Assembly (NCBI GenBank): GCA_946407815.1
Contig: CAMJPB010000001.1
Coordinates: 1-64,000 of the forward strand
Length of the DNA stretch: 64,000 nucleotides
Origin: an uncultured Caryophanales bacterium
Lineage (GTDB): Bacteria; Bacillota_I; Bacilli_A; RFN20; CAG-826
Direction of reading: 5' to 3'
Shown: piece after piece, positions 34,561-42,901 of the stretch
How positions within the stretch are numbered: position 1 is the first letter of the stretch
Layout: the number at the start of each line of letters is the position of its first letter
Translations under genes and position numbers: made by a program
Notes under the pieces: model-generated
Seen by the model: only the letters and a program-made list of their open reading frames with translations
Database searches by the model: none
What the model was told of the DNA's origin: nothing

Positions 34561-35364
34561 ATGGGAATTTTAGAAAAATTAGGATTAGCTGAACAATTTT
34601 CTGGTGTTGCCCCGGGATTACAACTTGCAATTTTTATTGTTGCAATCGTAATTGCAGTAGTTGCAGTGTTTGCTGTTGGCGTTAGCATTTACCTTGCCAT
34701 TAAATACGTTAAATATAACCGCACAATGAACAAAGCTGGCATTAATGGTAAAGATGCCGCAAGAAAAATTCTTGATGATAATGGTTTACAACACATTAGA
34801 GTTTCAGTCGGTGGCTCAATGATGTTTGGTAATAGCTATTCACATTATTTTAAGAAAATTAGACTAAGAAGATTAACTGTTAAGAAGAATTCTATTTCTT
34901 CTTTAGCAATGGGTGCTCAAAAATCAGCTTTAGCTATCTTAGATAAAGAAGGCGATAAAGATATGAGAACCAGAGTTAAATTAACTCCAATTATCTTCTT
35001 TGGCCCAATTATGTTTGTTCCAATTGTTATTATTGGTGTCTTGCTTGACATCCTGTTATTTGGATTTAGTGGTGCTGTCACAGTAGTTGCAGCAGTTATT
35101 GGTTTATCCTTCTATGTTTTATCGTTTGTCATGTCAATCATGGTGCTTAAAACAGAGGTTAAAGCTCAAAATAGAGCTCTTGAGATATTAGAAAAAGAAC
35201 ATTTAGCAGATCAAGAAGAAAGAGAAATGATGAAATCATTATTCAAGTTATATAACATTGAATATGTTAACAACATCATCCTCGAATTCTTAGAAATGAT
35301 TCTTAAAGTTCTTGAAATTGTCGCAAATGCACAACACTCAAATTCAATGAGCAAAAACGATTAA
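34561..35364 (+). CDS. YugP-like membrane protein lacking the HEXXH protease motif
   Basis: A 267-residue protein that follows the YugP (zinc-dependent membrane peptidase) template: an N-terminal span, then G-x-x-A-A-R-x-I-L-D-x-N-G-L near 63-76, then a strand with SISSLAMGAQKSAL (112-124), two spans, and a C-terminal helix RALEILEKEHLADQEE. In active YugP the segment after S-I-A-A-I-x-x-A reads HEVGH; here the same place is Q120-K-S-A-L124, so both zinc-binding His and the Glu are lost. It is therefore probably a pseudo-enzyme with a scaffold or regulatory role. Ribosome site AAGGAGAG. It has its own terminator. Confidence 0.7.
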   Translation: MGILEKLGLAEQFSGVAPGLQLAIFIVAIVIAVVAVFAVGVSIYLAIKYVKYNRTMNKAGINGKDAARKILDDNGLQHIRVSVGGSMMFGNSYSHYFKKIRLRRLTVKKNSISSLAMGAQKSALAILDKEGDKDMRTRVKLTPIIFFGPIMFVPIVIIGVLLDILLFGFSGAVTVVAAVIGLSFYVLSFVMSIMVLKTEVKAQNRALEILEKEHLADQEEREMMKSLFKLYNIEYVNNIILEFLEMILKVLEIVANAQHSNSMSKND

Positions 35365-35381
35365 TAATTAAATAAAGAGAT

Positions 35382-35419
35382 AAAGGTTTTGATTAGATTC
35401 AAAGCCTTTTTCTTTTTAT
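35382..35419 (+). terminator. Rho-independent terminator after the YugP-like gene
   Basis: Eleven-base stem with one wobble pair (AAAGGTTTTGA with TCAAAGCCTTT) and T-rich tail. Confidence 0.85.
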
Positions 35420-35475
35420 TCTCCTCTCTTCATAAAATATGAAGTATAATAATAGAGTCTTAAAGATTAAAACTC

Positions 35476-36267
35476 ATGAATAAGAAACTACTTATATTTG
35501 ATATGGATGGAACAATCTATCTTGGCAAAGATTTGATTCCAGGCACATTAGAAACTTTTGAGTATTTAAATAAGCATAATATTGATTATGTTTTCTTCAC
35601 AAATAATTCATCCCATGATTTAGAGTCTTATCACAAAAAAGTTTCTAATTTCGGTATTAAATGTTCTTTAGAACATAATTTCTATTCATCAACCGAAGTA
35701 ACAATTTCTCACCTACAAAAAATAGGTGTTAAAAATATCTATTGTATCGGTAATAAATGTCTAAAAGATAAACTTAAAAAATTCTTTAACGTTATTGATC
35801 GCTACGATGAAAACTTCCTAGTTGAAGCTGTAGTAGCGGGCTTTTCTACAGAGCTCGTTTATGACGAACTTAAAGGTGCATGTTTGTATCTACAAACAAA
35901 GGACATTCCATTTATCGCTACAAACGGAGACTGGCGATGCCCAATCGAAGATGGACTTTATATTCCAGATTGCGGTGGAATGTGCGAATGGATTTATAAA
36001 TGCACTGGTAAAAAAGCAACAGTTATGGGTAAACCAAACCCTGAAATTATTGACTATTTAGCAAACCAATTCGGAGTTAAAAAAGAAGAGGTTATGGTCA
36101 TAGGCGACCGCCTTTACACCGATATCTTAGTTGGTGTCAACGCTGGGGTTGACTCCTTATGTGTTTTAAGCGGAGAATCATCCCTTGAAGATGTTCATTC
36201 ATATGAACATCAACCAACCTATATTTTGGATTCAATTAAAGACCTTCCTGGTCTACTTGAAAAATAA
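35476..36267 (+). CDS. HAD-IIA phosphatase (NagD/glycerol-3-phosphatase-like)
   Basis: A 263-residue HAD hydrolase. Motif I DMDGTIYLG (Asp nucleophile near residue 9), motif II FFTNNSS, and the late motif GDRLYTDI are present with a C2-type cap, as in NagD and phosphoglycolate/glycerol-phosphate phosphatases. It leads a run of four genes (phosphatase, permease, phosphodiesterase, esterase), which suggests work on a phosphorylated small compound taken up or released from phosphodiesters. No ribosome site stands out before the ATG. Confidence 0.85.
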   Translation: MNKKLLIFDMDGTIYLGKDLIPGTLETFEYLNKHNIDYVFFTNNSSHDLESYHKKVSNFGIKCSLEHNFYSSTEVTISHLQKIGVKNIYCIGNKCLKDKLKKFFNVIDRYDENFLVEAVVAGFSTELVYDELKGACLYLQTKDIPFIATNGDWRCPIEDGLYIPDCGGMCEWIYKCTGKKATVMGKPNPEIIDYLANQFGVKKEEVMVIGDRLYTDILVGVNAGVDSLCVLSGESSLEDVHSYEHQPTYILDSIKDLPGLLEK

Positions 36268-36296
36268 ATCATTTTGTTCATTTTGGAGGTAAAACA

Positions 36297-37736
36297 ATGG
36301 GACAAAGTAAAACTGCTGATCAAGGTTTTAAACTCAATTACAAGAGAACCTTTACGATTGGCTTTGCCTTTTTTGGCATCTTGCTATTATGGCAAGTCTA
36401 CGACACCTGGTGTCCAACATTCTTGACCGAACTTTTCAAGAACTCATTTAAAGTTACTGATGAAAAGCAAGTCCAATACCTTGTTGGTATCATGATGGCT
36501 ATCGATAACTTAGCAGCCTTAATCTTATTACCAATATTTGGTAAGCTCTCAGATAAAACTCACACTAGATTTGGTAAAAGAATGCCTTACATCTTAGTAG
36601 GTACTTTTGTCTGTGCAGTAGCTTTCCCATTTATTCCTGTTTTATTCCATTATTCAAAGGCCGTTGGCGTCATTATTATGATGGCCATTGTTGTTTTATT
36701 TGCAATGATGTATCGTAACCCAGCTGTTGCTTTAATGCCTGATATGACACCAAAACCTTTACGTAGTAAAGCAAATGGTATTATTAACATTATGGGCTAC
36801 CTTGGTGGTGCCTTTGCAACCGTTGTTGGTTTCTTCTTTGTCTTATCAGATTATTTAGGAACCGCTGTTACAAAAGATGGGTTACCAAAACCTCATACCT
36901 GGGCTTATAACAATATCTGGGCAGTTGAAGGACCATTCTTAGTTGCTTCCTTACTTATGTTAATTTCTGCAATCGTTTTATTTATCTTAGTTAAAGAAAA
37001 TAAGATTGCTGATGAAATGAAAGATGAAATGGCTCGTGCCGACGCAATGAGCGAAACAGTTGATAAAGTTGATGATGATAAACCAATGTCGAAAGCCAAC
37101 AAGATTATGCTCTTCTTAATCTTAGGTGCAGAATTCTTCTGGTTTATGGCAGATAATGGTATTGGTACTTTCTTAAATAACTATGTTATTTACGGAACAC
37201 AATCATCTTCAGTTGGTACCGGTATTTTAACAATCTTAGGTGGTGTTGGTAGTGTTATCGGTTTCGCCTTTGGTGGAATCATCGCTTCTAAGATTGGTAG
37301 AAAATATACACTTTTAGGTGGCTTAGTTTTAACATTTGTTAGCTACCTTATTTGGATTATTTTAACATTCGCTGTTGGTTTACCAACAGGCTCACTCCCA
37401 GTTTGGTTATTTGTTATCTGGTTTATTAAAGGCTTTGGTATGTCTTTGGTCCACGTTAACTCATTCCCAATGGTTGTCGAACTTTGTAATTCCAAGAAGA
37501 TCGGTGCATTCACTGGTTACTATTACGCCGCAAGTATGGCGGCTCAATCAATTACACCTATCGCATTAGGTTCATTATTAATGGTTCCTAACTTCGATTG
37601 GGACTTACTTCCAATTTATGCCGGCATTTGTATCGCCATCTCAATCGTAATCTTCTGTTTTGTTAAAAACGTTAAATCTAAGAAAACAACTTTCTCCAAA
37701 GGTTTAGAAGGCATTGGAGAAGCAAGTGACGATTAA
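36297..37736 (+). CDS. MFS/GPH-type sugar symporter
   Basis: A 479-residue carrier with 12 predicted spans. The loop after span 2 reads GKLSDKTHTRFGKRMPYILVG, the signature of glycoside-pentoside-hexuronide/sucrose-type permeases (D-x-x-x-x-x-x-G-[KR]-R-x-P). Its ribosome site GGAGGT is strong. It lies between the HAD phosphatase and the glycerophosphodiesterase, with its end overlapping the next start by one base, so the four genes are one operon. The substrate, possibly a glycoside, glycerol-linked sugar or its product, is unknown. Confidence 0.85.
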   Translation: MGQSKTADQGFKLNYKRTFTIGFAFFGILLLWQVYDTWCPTFLTELFKNSFKVTDEKQVQYLVGIMMAIDNLAALILLPIFGKLSDKTHTRFGKRMPYILVGTFVCAVAFPFIPVLFHYSKAVGVIIMMAIVVLFAMMYRNPAVALMPDMTPKPLRSKANGIINIMGYLGGAFATVVGFFFVLSDYLGTAVTKDGLPKPHTWAYNNIWAVEGPFLVASLLMLISAIVLFILVKENKIADEMKDEMARADAMSETVDKVDDDKPMSKANKIMLFLILGAEFFWFMADNGIGTFLNNYVIYGTQSSSVGTGILTILGGVGSVIGFAFGGIIASKIGRKYTLLGGLVLTFVSYLIWIILTFAVGLPTGSLPVWLFVIWFIKGFGMSLVHVNSFPMVVELCNSKKIGAFTGYYYAASMAAQSITPIALGSLLMVPNFDWDLLPIYAGICIAISIVIFCFVKNVKSKKTTFSKGLEGIGEASDD

Positions 37737-38467
37737 TGAATAAAAAAGTATTACTTTCTAAACTTAATCCTTCTTTATTAAACGGAATTGCTCACCGTGG
37801 ACTTCATAACAACAAGTTCACTGAGAATGGTTTAAAAGCTTTTCAAAACGCTATTGATCACGGGGTAGCATTTGAATTCGATATTCATTTAACTAAAGAC
37901 AATGAACTTGTCGTTTGTCATGATGAAAATCTTGTTCGCACTACCGGAAAAGAAGGCATTATTGAAGACTTAACTTTAAGCGAAATTAAGGCAAATTACC
38001 GCCTTCTTGACGGTGGTGAAATCCCAACACTTCAAGAGGTAATTGACCTCAATAATGAGCGAGTTCCAATGGTCATAGAACTTAAGGTTTTTAGGAAAAA
38101 TTATAAGGAAATCGCGGGGATTTTCAAAAAATACCTAGGAAAAATAAGGGATAAAAGTAATGTCTTAATCATCTCTTTTGACCCTCGTAGTTTATGGCCA
38201 CTTAAGCACGAAGGATTTATCCGCTCCCTTTTAGTCGCTAAGTCTGACGAATACACTTGGTTCTTTAGACACACAGTAGAATCGGTGGACGTTGAATTTA
38301 AGTTACTTGAAGAAAAACGCGTGCTTAGATACGCTAAAAAACATTTCACAAACGTATGGACAATTGATAACGAAGAAAAGCTAAAAAAATACGCTCCTTA
38401 CGTTGATACAGTCACATATCAATTTATTGAACCAAGTGTTGTTAAAAACACATTGAAAGGTAACTAA
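37736..38467 (+). CDS. Glycerophosphodiester phosphodiesterase
   Basis: A 243-residue GDPD-family enzyme with no signal peptide. The catalytic motifs are AHRGLHNNKFTENGLKAF (two general-base residues H-R and E) and EFDIHLTKDNELVVCHDENLVRTT (E-x-D metal ligands and catalytic His). It hydrolyses glycerophosphodiesters to glycerol-3-phosphate and an alcohol. Being cytoplasmic and next to a permease, it probably works on imported or internal substrate. It overlaps the permease by one base. Confidence 0.9.
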   Translation: MNKKVLLSKLNPSLLNGIAHRGLHNNKFTENGLKAFQNAIDHGVAFEFDIHLTKDNELVVCHDENLVRTTGKEGIIEDLTLSEIKANYRLLDGGEIPTLQEVIDLNNERVPMVIELKVFRKNYKEIAGIFKKYLGKIRDKSNVLIISFDPRSLWPLKHEGFIRSLLVAKSDEYTWFFRHTVESVDVEFKLLEEKRVLRYAKKHFTNVWTIDNEEKLKKYAPYVDTVTYQFIEPSVVKNTLKGN

Positions 38468-38470
38468 TTT

Positions 38471-40291
38471 ATGAAAAAGAACAAGCATTTACTCTTCTGG
38501 ATTTTATTTCCAATCATTTGGAGTATAATTGCTTTTCTTTTAGTGTTCTTATTTGATTTATCAAATGGTCCAATTATTTGGTTTATTCTTGAGCTACTAC
38601 TTTTAGTAGCCCTTTTTGTCCTTAGGGTTATCTTTAGAGACAAGAAATTCTGGGTTAGAGCAGCCACATGGGGAGGCTTTTCAGTTTTAGTCATCTCCTG
38701 TTTAGTTTTTTGTAAACCTTCAGTTGTCTCGAAAAAGGCATATTATTACGATAATCCTCAACTTGTTGAGGAACCGCTAACTTTAAACGAAGGAAAAGTT
38801 CAAGGCGTTTATAACGAAGATAAAAGCGTGAAGATTTATGCTGGTATTCAATACGCCGAAGCCGAAAGATGGAAAGAACCACAAGCTCATACCTGGGAAG
38901 GCATCCATGATGGAACTCATTTTGGTCCTAAATCGATGCAACCTTCTTCAAATGCCTACGTTGATAGTGTTTTAGACATCTATTCTGAAAAAGGTTGGCA
39001 TCCAAATTTGAAGATGAAACCTCAACAAGATCGCGACGAACAAGGACTTTACTTAAATATTTGGATACCAAATATTAGCGAAACTAATCTTCCTATCCTT
39101 GTTTTCATCCATGGTGGGTCATTAACTAATGGCTCAGGCGCGAGCAATGATTACAATGGTGAAGCAATGGCTAAACTTGGTGTAATTATGATTACAATTC
39201 AATATCGTTTAGGCGTATTTGGTTACTTTGCACACCCTGATTTAAGAAATGAATCGCCTAACCACACAACTGGTAATTATGGTTTATTAGATCAAATTTT
39301 TGCCTTAAATTGGATTAACAATAACGCCGCAAACTTCGGCGGAGATAAAAATAACATCACAATCGCAGGTGAAAGTGCTGGTAGTTCCAGTGTTTCAGCA
39401 TTATGCACATCTCCGCTTGCCTCAGGTTTATTTAAACGTGCAATTGGTGAATCTTCATCACTTGTTATGAAGGATGTGCCTCATACTTATAGAACTGAAG
39501 AAGAGGCCTACGAAGTAAGTGCAAATATCTTAAAAGAGTTTAGATGTTCTTCTATAGAAGAATTAAGAAAAATTCCAGCCAAGAGACTTGTTAATACTAA
39601 GTACAAAAATCAAGGAATGATGCTCGATGGTTATGCTCTTACAAAGAATCCTTATCAAGTTTACATGGATGGAGAAAATAATGAGGAAGCTTTGCTTAAT
39701 GGCTACAACATTAAAGAAGCTGATGCATTTGTTATCCCAATGTATTTACTTTCGCCAACAAACAAGAACAACATCAAATCTCGTTTAGCGCAGTGGTACG
39801 ATGAAACATGCGTGAATGAGATTTATGATCTTTATAAAGACAAAATTGAGAAGAATGGCACAGATGCAATGTGTGAAATCACCTCAGTTGCTTGGTTTAT
39901 TATGCCTCATCACGTTTGGTCAAATATGGCAATTAAATCTTCTCACCACGTAAAGGTTTATCGTTACCAATTTACAAAAGAGAATGGTTATCGTGGCACT
40001 TATCATAGCGGTGAAATGATTTATGCGTATGGAAATTTGCACTTATCTAATCAACCATTTGCATATAATGAAGGCGACTATAAATTAGAGAAAATTATGG
40101 TGAATTACTGGGCAAATTTTGCAAAAACAGGAGATCCAAATGGAGCAGATTTACCTGTGTGGAATGAGTACACAGAATCTAATGAATTTATAATGGAATT
40201 AGGCGAAAAAACCCAGGAAATCCCGGATATTTACAAGAATTTATACGAAATCTTAGATAGAAATTTTGATAGAAAAAATGCTTCCGTTTGA
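38471..40291 (+). CDS. Membrane-anchored type B carboxylesterase
   Basis: A 606-residue alpha/beta hydrolase. Residues 1-80 hold three hydrophobic spans, so the enzyme is anchored and its catalytic part probably faces outside. The carboxylesterase domain starts near 108 (YAGIQYAEAERWKEPQ). The nucleophile serine is in GESAGSSSV, the oxyanion region reads FIHGGSLTNGSG, and the catalytic His is near GTYHSGEM. It hydrolyses esters; its natural substrate is unknown. The start lies 3 nt after the phosphodiesterase stop. The terminator overlaps its stop codon. Confidence 0.85.
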   Translation: MKKNKHLLFWILFPIIWSIIAFLLVFLFDLSNGPIIWFILELLLLVALFVLRVIFRDKKFWVRAATWGGFSVLVISCLVFCKPSVVSKKAYYYDNPQLVEEPLTLNEGKVQGVYNEDKSVKIYAGIQYAEAERWKEPQAHTWEGIHDGTHFGPKSMQPSSNAYVDSVLDIYSEKGWHPNLKMKPQQDRDEQGLYLNIWIPNISETNLPILVFIHGGSLTNGSGASNDYNGEAMAKLGVIMITIQYRLGVFGYFAHPDLRNESPNHTTGNYGLLDQIFALNWINNNAANFGGDKNNITIAGESAGSSSVSALCTSPLASGLFKRAIGESSSLVMKDVPHTYRTEEEAYEVSANILKEFRCSSIEELRKIPAKRLVNTKYKNQGMMLDGYALTKNPYQVYMDGENNEEALLNGYNIKEADAFVIPMYLLSPTNKNNIKSRLAQWYDETCVNEIYDLYKDKIEKNGTDAMCEITSVAWFIMPHHVWSNMAIKSSHHVKVYRYQFTKENGYRGTYHSGEMIYAYGNLHLSNQPFAYNEGDYKLEKIMVNYWANFAKTGDPNGADLPVWNEYTESNEFIMELGEKTQEIPDIYKNLYEILDRNFDRKNASV

Positions 40292-40304
40292 GAAGCACTT
40301 TTTG
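40275..40304. terminator. Bidirectional terminator between esterase and galactokinase
   Basis: TGCTTC/GAAGCA stem with A run on the left and T run on the right, so it can stop both the plus-strand esterase and the minus-strand galactokinase transcripts. Confidence 0.75.
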
Positions 40305-40311
40305 TTTGTTT

Positions 40312-41469
40312 TTACAAATCTTGAACAATTAGTCCATCACATATTTCAGCAAGGAATATTGTGGCATCTAAATCGTATTTTTCTTTGTAGTCTTTTTCGA
40401 CTTTTGCTTTAAACGATTCAAACTCATTTTTCTTAACTAATGCGATTGATGATCCGCCGAACCCTGCGCCTGTCATACGTTCTGCAAGAGCGCCATACTT
40501 AAGGGAGATGTCGTGAAGATAATCAAGATATTCGCCTGTAACTTCATAATCATCTCTAAGTGATTCATGTGAAGCATTAAGGAGTTTGCACATTTTATCA
40601 ATGTCACCTTTTTTAGATGCTTCAACGAAATCTAAGACTCTTTGATTTTCTGTTACAACGTGTCTTACTCTTCTAAATAAGACATCATCTTTAAGAAGTT
40701 TTTCGCATTCATCTAAGTCAGAAACTCTGAGTTGTGACAAATTTAATAAATTAAATTTTTGTTTAAGTATCTCAAGAGCTTTTTTGCACTCTTCAACTCT
40801 TTGATTATAAGGTGAACAAACGAGATTTCTTCTAACATTAGAAACAATAACAACTAAAGACAAATCTTTAAAATCGATATCTTCATAACTAAATTTGTTA
40901 TTAAGACAATCAAGGAGGATACATTTGTCTTTCTTGCCTAACGCGATTGCAAATTCATCCATGACCCCACATTGTAAGCCGTTAAACTCAGTCTCGCTTT
41001 GATGCGCTAATAAAGCAATCTCTGGAGCAGTAAGTTTAATGCCATACATTGTAGAAGCAATAAATGCTGTTAAGTTTAAAAGTGCAGCAGAACTAGATAA
41101 ACCACTTGCAATTGGAATATTCGCGCCATAAACGATATTAAGTCCAAATGGAAGTTTGTGACCATTTTTCTTTAATGTTGCAAAGATTCCAAGTGGGTAA
41201 TTTCCCCATGAATTTCTTGGATTGTTAGATATATTATCTAAATCAACCACAACATCGTAGTTTTTGTTTAAAGATTTAAGGTAAAGTTTACGATCATCTC
41301 TTTTGCCAACAACCGCGCCAATATACTTGGAAATGGCCGCAGGTAAAGCAAGTCCATAGTTGTAGTCAGTGTGCTCTCCAATGAGATTTATTCTACAAGG
41401 AGAGGCAAAAAACTTTTCAGGACTTTTATGAAATGTTTTGGTGTAAGCTTCAATTAATTTATTCCCCAT
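40312..41469 (-). CDS. galK: Galactokinase
   Basis: A 385-residue GHMP kinase. The galactokinase signature PCRINLIGEHTDYNYGLALPAAI (near 23-45) is intact, the phosphate loop reads GLSSSAAL (near 122), and the C-terminal motif 3 is RMTGAGFGGSSIALV. It phosphorylates galactose with ATP. Its start overlaps the end of the preceding gene by 11 nt, and it is the last gene of the alpha-galactoside operon. galT and galE are not in the window, so galactose-1-phosphate use must be encoded elsewhere or differ. Confidence 0.95.
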   Translation of the reverse strand: MGNKLIEAYTKTFHKSPEKFFASPCRINLIGEHTDYNYGLALPAAISKYIGAVVGKRDDRKLYLKSLNKNYDVVVDLDNISNNPRNSWGNYPLGIFATLKKNGHKLPFGLNIVYGANIPIASGLSSSAALLNLTAFIASTMYGIKLTAPEIALLAHQSETEFNGLQCGVMDEFAIALGKKDKCILLDCLNNKFSYEDIDFKDLSLVVIVSNVRRNLVCSPYNQRVEECKKALEILKQKFNLLNLSQLRVSDLDECEKLLKDDVLFRRVRHVVTENQRVLDFVEASKKGDIDKMCKLLNASHESLRDDYEVTGEYLDYLHDISLKYGALAERMTGAGFGGSSIALVKKNEFESFKAKVEKDYKEKYDLDATIFLAEICDGLIVQDL

Positions 41470-42901
41470 AACCTTTAACTGCTAGTTTAACACATTCGTA
41501 TGCGCCATCATAGAAACCAGCCTTCTTAAGTTGGTCAATACGGTCGCACATTGCAGGAATGATTTCTCTATCTAAAATGAGATTATCAAGCATTGCGTTC
41601 ATGCTCTTAACATCTGGGCATTCTTTTGTGGCATCGCCCATTTCTCTACCAAAGATTCCGCCATAAACTTCATGACCACCAATATGTCTCATAAATACCT
41701 TCGGTATTGGATAGTAGACGAGTTCACTTGGTTTAGTGATTAATAAATCACAAACTGGCATAAGTAAATTGGTGGAGTAAACAGCTTCAAAAATGTTTGA
41801 ATTGTAAATTGCGTGTACACCTAAAGAATCTACTTTATAAAGTTTTTCTTTAAGTTTTAATAAATCATCATACTTATTAAAGTATTCATTACATTTAAGC
41901 TCTGGAAGATCCTTCATAAGTTTTTCATAAACTGTCTTATGATCACCAAAGTTAATGAAAATAGCGACTTTTCCTTCTTTAACGTATGGAAGAAGGTGGA
42001 CAATCATTGCTTTATAAAGTGAATAACCTGCTCCTGCACCTCCAACAGTCATTAAAACTCTAATTGGGCGATTAGAAGAGATTCTCTCTTTACGAGCCTT
42101 GTTGTCTTTTTCTAAATCAACGAGTAATTCATGGTCAACATAACAACCAACCATCTTTAAGTCTTTGCTAGAAAGGCCGTTTAAACGTTGTTTTGCAAAG
42201 CCATCAAGGGTTTTATAACCAAGATACGCAAATGGGGTTTGTACGGTGTGTATTGCCCCTTCTGAGAGGTGTAAACCCATTGGCCAGTTGTCAGGAATAG
42301 CATTAACAACGTGTGTCATACCAGCATGAAGGGCTCCTTGAGCAGGCCAAACGTGTGTTGCGATATAAGGAATATCTTTTGGAATATTTCTAAAAATAGG
42401 CACTAAAAGTTCGCTATTCTTTTGGTCTTTTGCATTATATGTAATCTTCTTAAAACCTTCAGAATTAAGTGGTTCCCAGACAAGTTTATTAAATAACTTT
42501 GATTTTTGGGAAATTCTAGAAGCAGTGGAATATAAATCATTTTGATGACGGATCATCTTTGATCCAGTTGCATCAAAAGATGCTAAATCTAACCAATAAG
42601 GAGTATAACCAAGTGCTCTAGCAGCAGATGCCATCGCAATAGAAATACGGTAATGGCCAAAACCCATACGAATATTTCCAACAATAAGTGGCTTTTTATC
42701 AAATTCAGCATTTTTCTCGGAAAAAATAATGTTTTTTGCACCTAAATAATCTAAGGTTTTGATATCTGCAAAGCCAATCTTGTAGTCTTTTCCTGAATCA
42801 TCACCAAACTTTTTAATATAGCCTGCTTTTGATTTTTCTGCTCCCTTAATGGTTTTCTTGTCCATTGGGTTATTAAATATTAAAGAGGTTCTATCTTTCA
42901 T
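41459..42901 (-). CDS. GT-B-like protein of the galactoside operon, function unassigned
   Basis: A 480-residue soluble protein. ATG at 42901 is chosen because AAGGAG lies 8 nt upstream; longer frames reach further left but lack a site. Two Rossmann-like halves are suggested: VGNIRMGFGHYRISIAMASA near 92 (a glycine-His loop as in MurG and MGDG-synthase-type glycosyltransferases) and VLMTVGGAGAG plus CDLLITKPSELVYYPIPKVF, which resembles the donor-binding region of GT28-like enzymes. It sits between alpha-galactosidase and galactokinase and overlaps both. It may handle a galactosyl or sugar-nucleotide intermediate, or act as an epimerase-like enzyme. I do not know the family name. Confidence 0.65.
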   Translation of the reverse strand: MKDRTSLIFNNPMDKKTIKGAEKSKAGYIKKFGDDSGKDYKIGFADIKTLDYLGAKNIIFSEKNAEFDKKPLIVGNIRMGFGHYRISIAMASAARALGYTPYWLDLASFDATGSKMIRHQNDLYSTASRISQKSKLFNKLVWEPLNSEGFKKITYNAKDQKNSELLVPIFRNIPKDIPYIATHVWPAQGALHAGMTHVVNAIPDNWPMGLHLSEGAIHTVQTPFAYLGYKTLDGFAKQRLNGLSSKDLKMVGCYVDHELLVDLEKDNKARKERISSNRPIRVLMTVGGAGAGYSLYKAMIVHLLPYVKEGKVAIFINFGDHKTVYEKLMKDLPELKCNEYFNKYDDLLKLKEKLYKVDSLGVHAIYNSNIFEAVYSTNLLMPVCDLLITKPSELVYYPIPKVFMRHIGGHEVYGGIFGREMGDATKECPDVKSMNAMLDNLILDREIIPAMCDRIDQLKKAGFYDGAYECVKLAVKGYGE

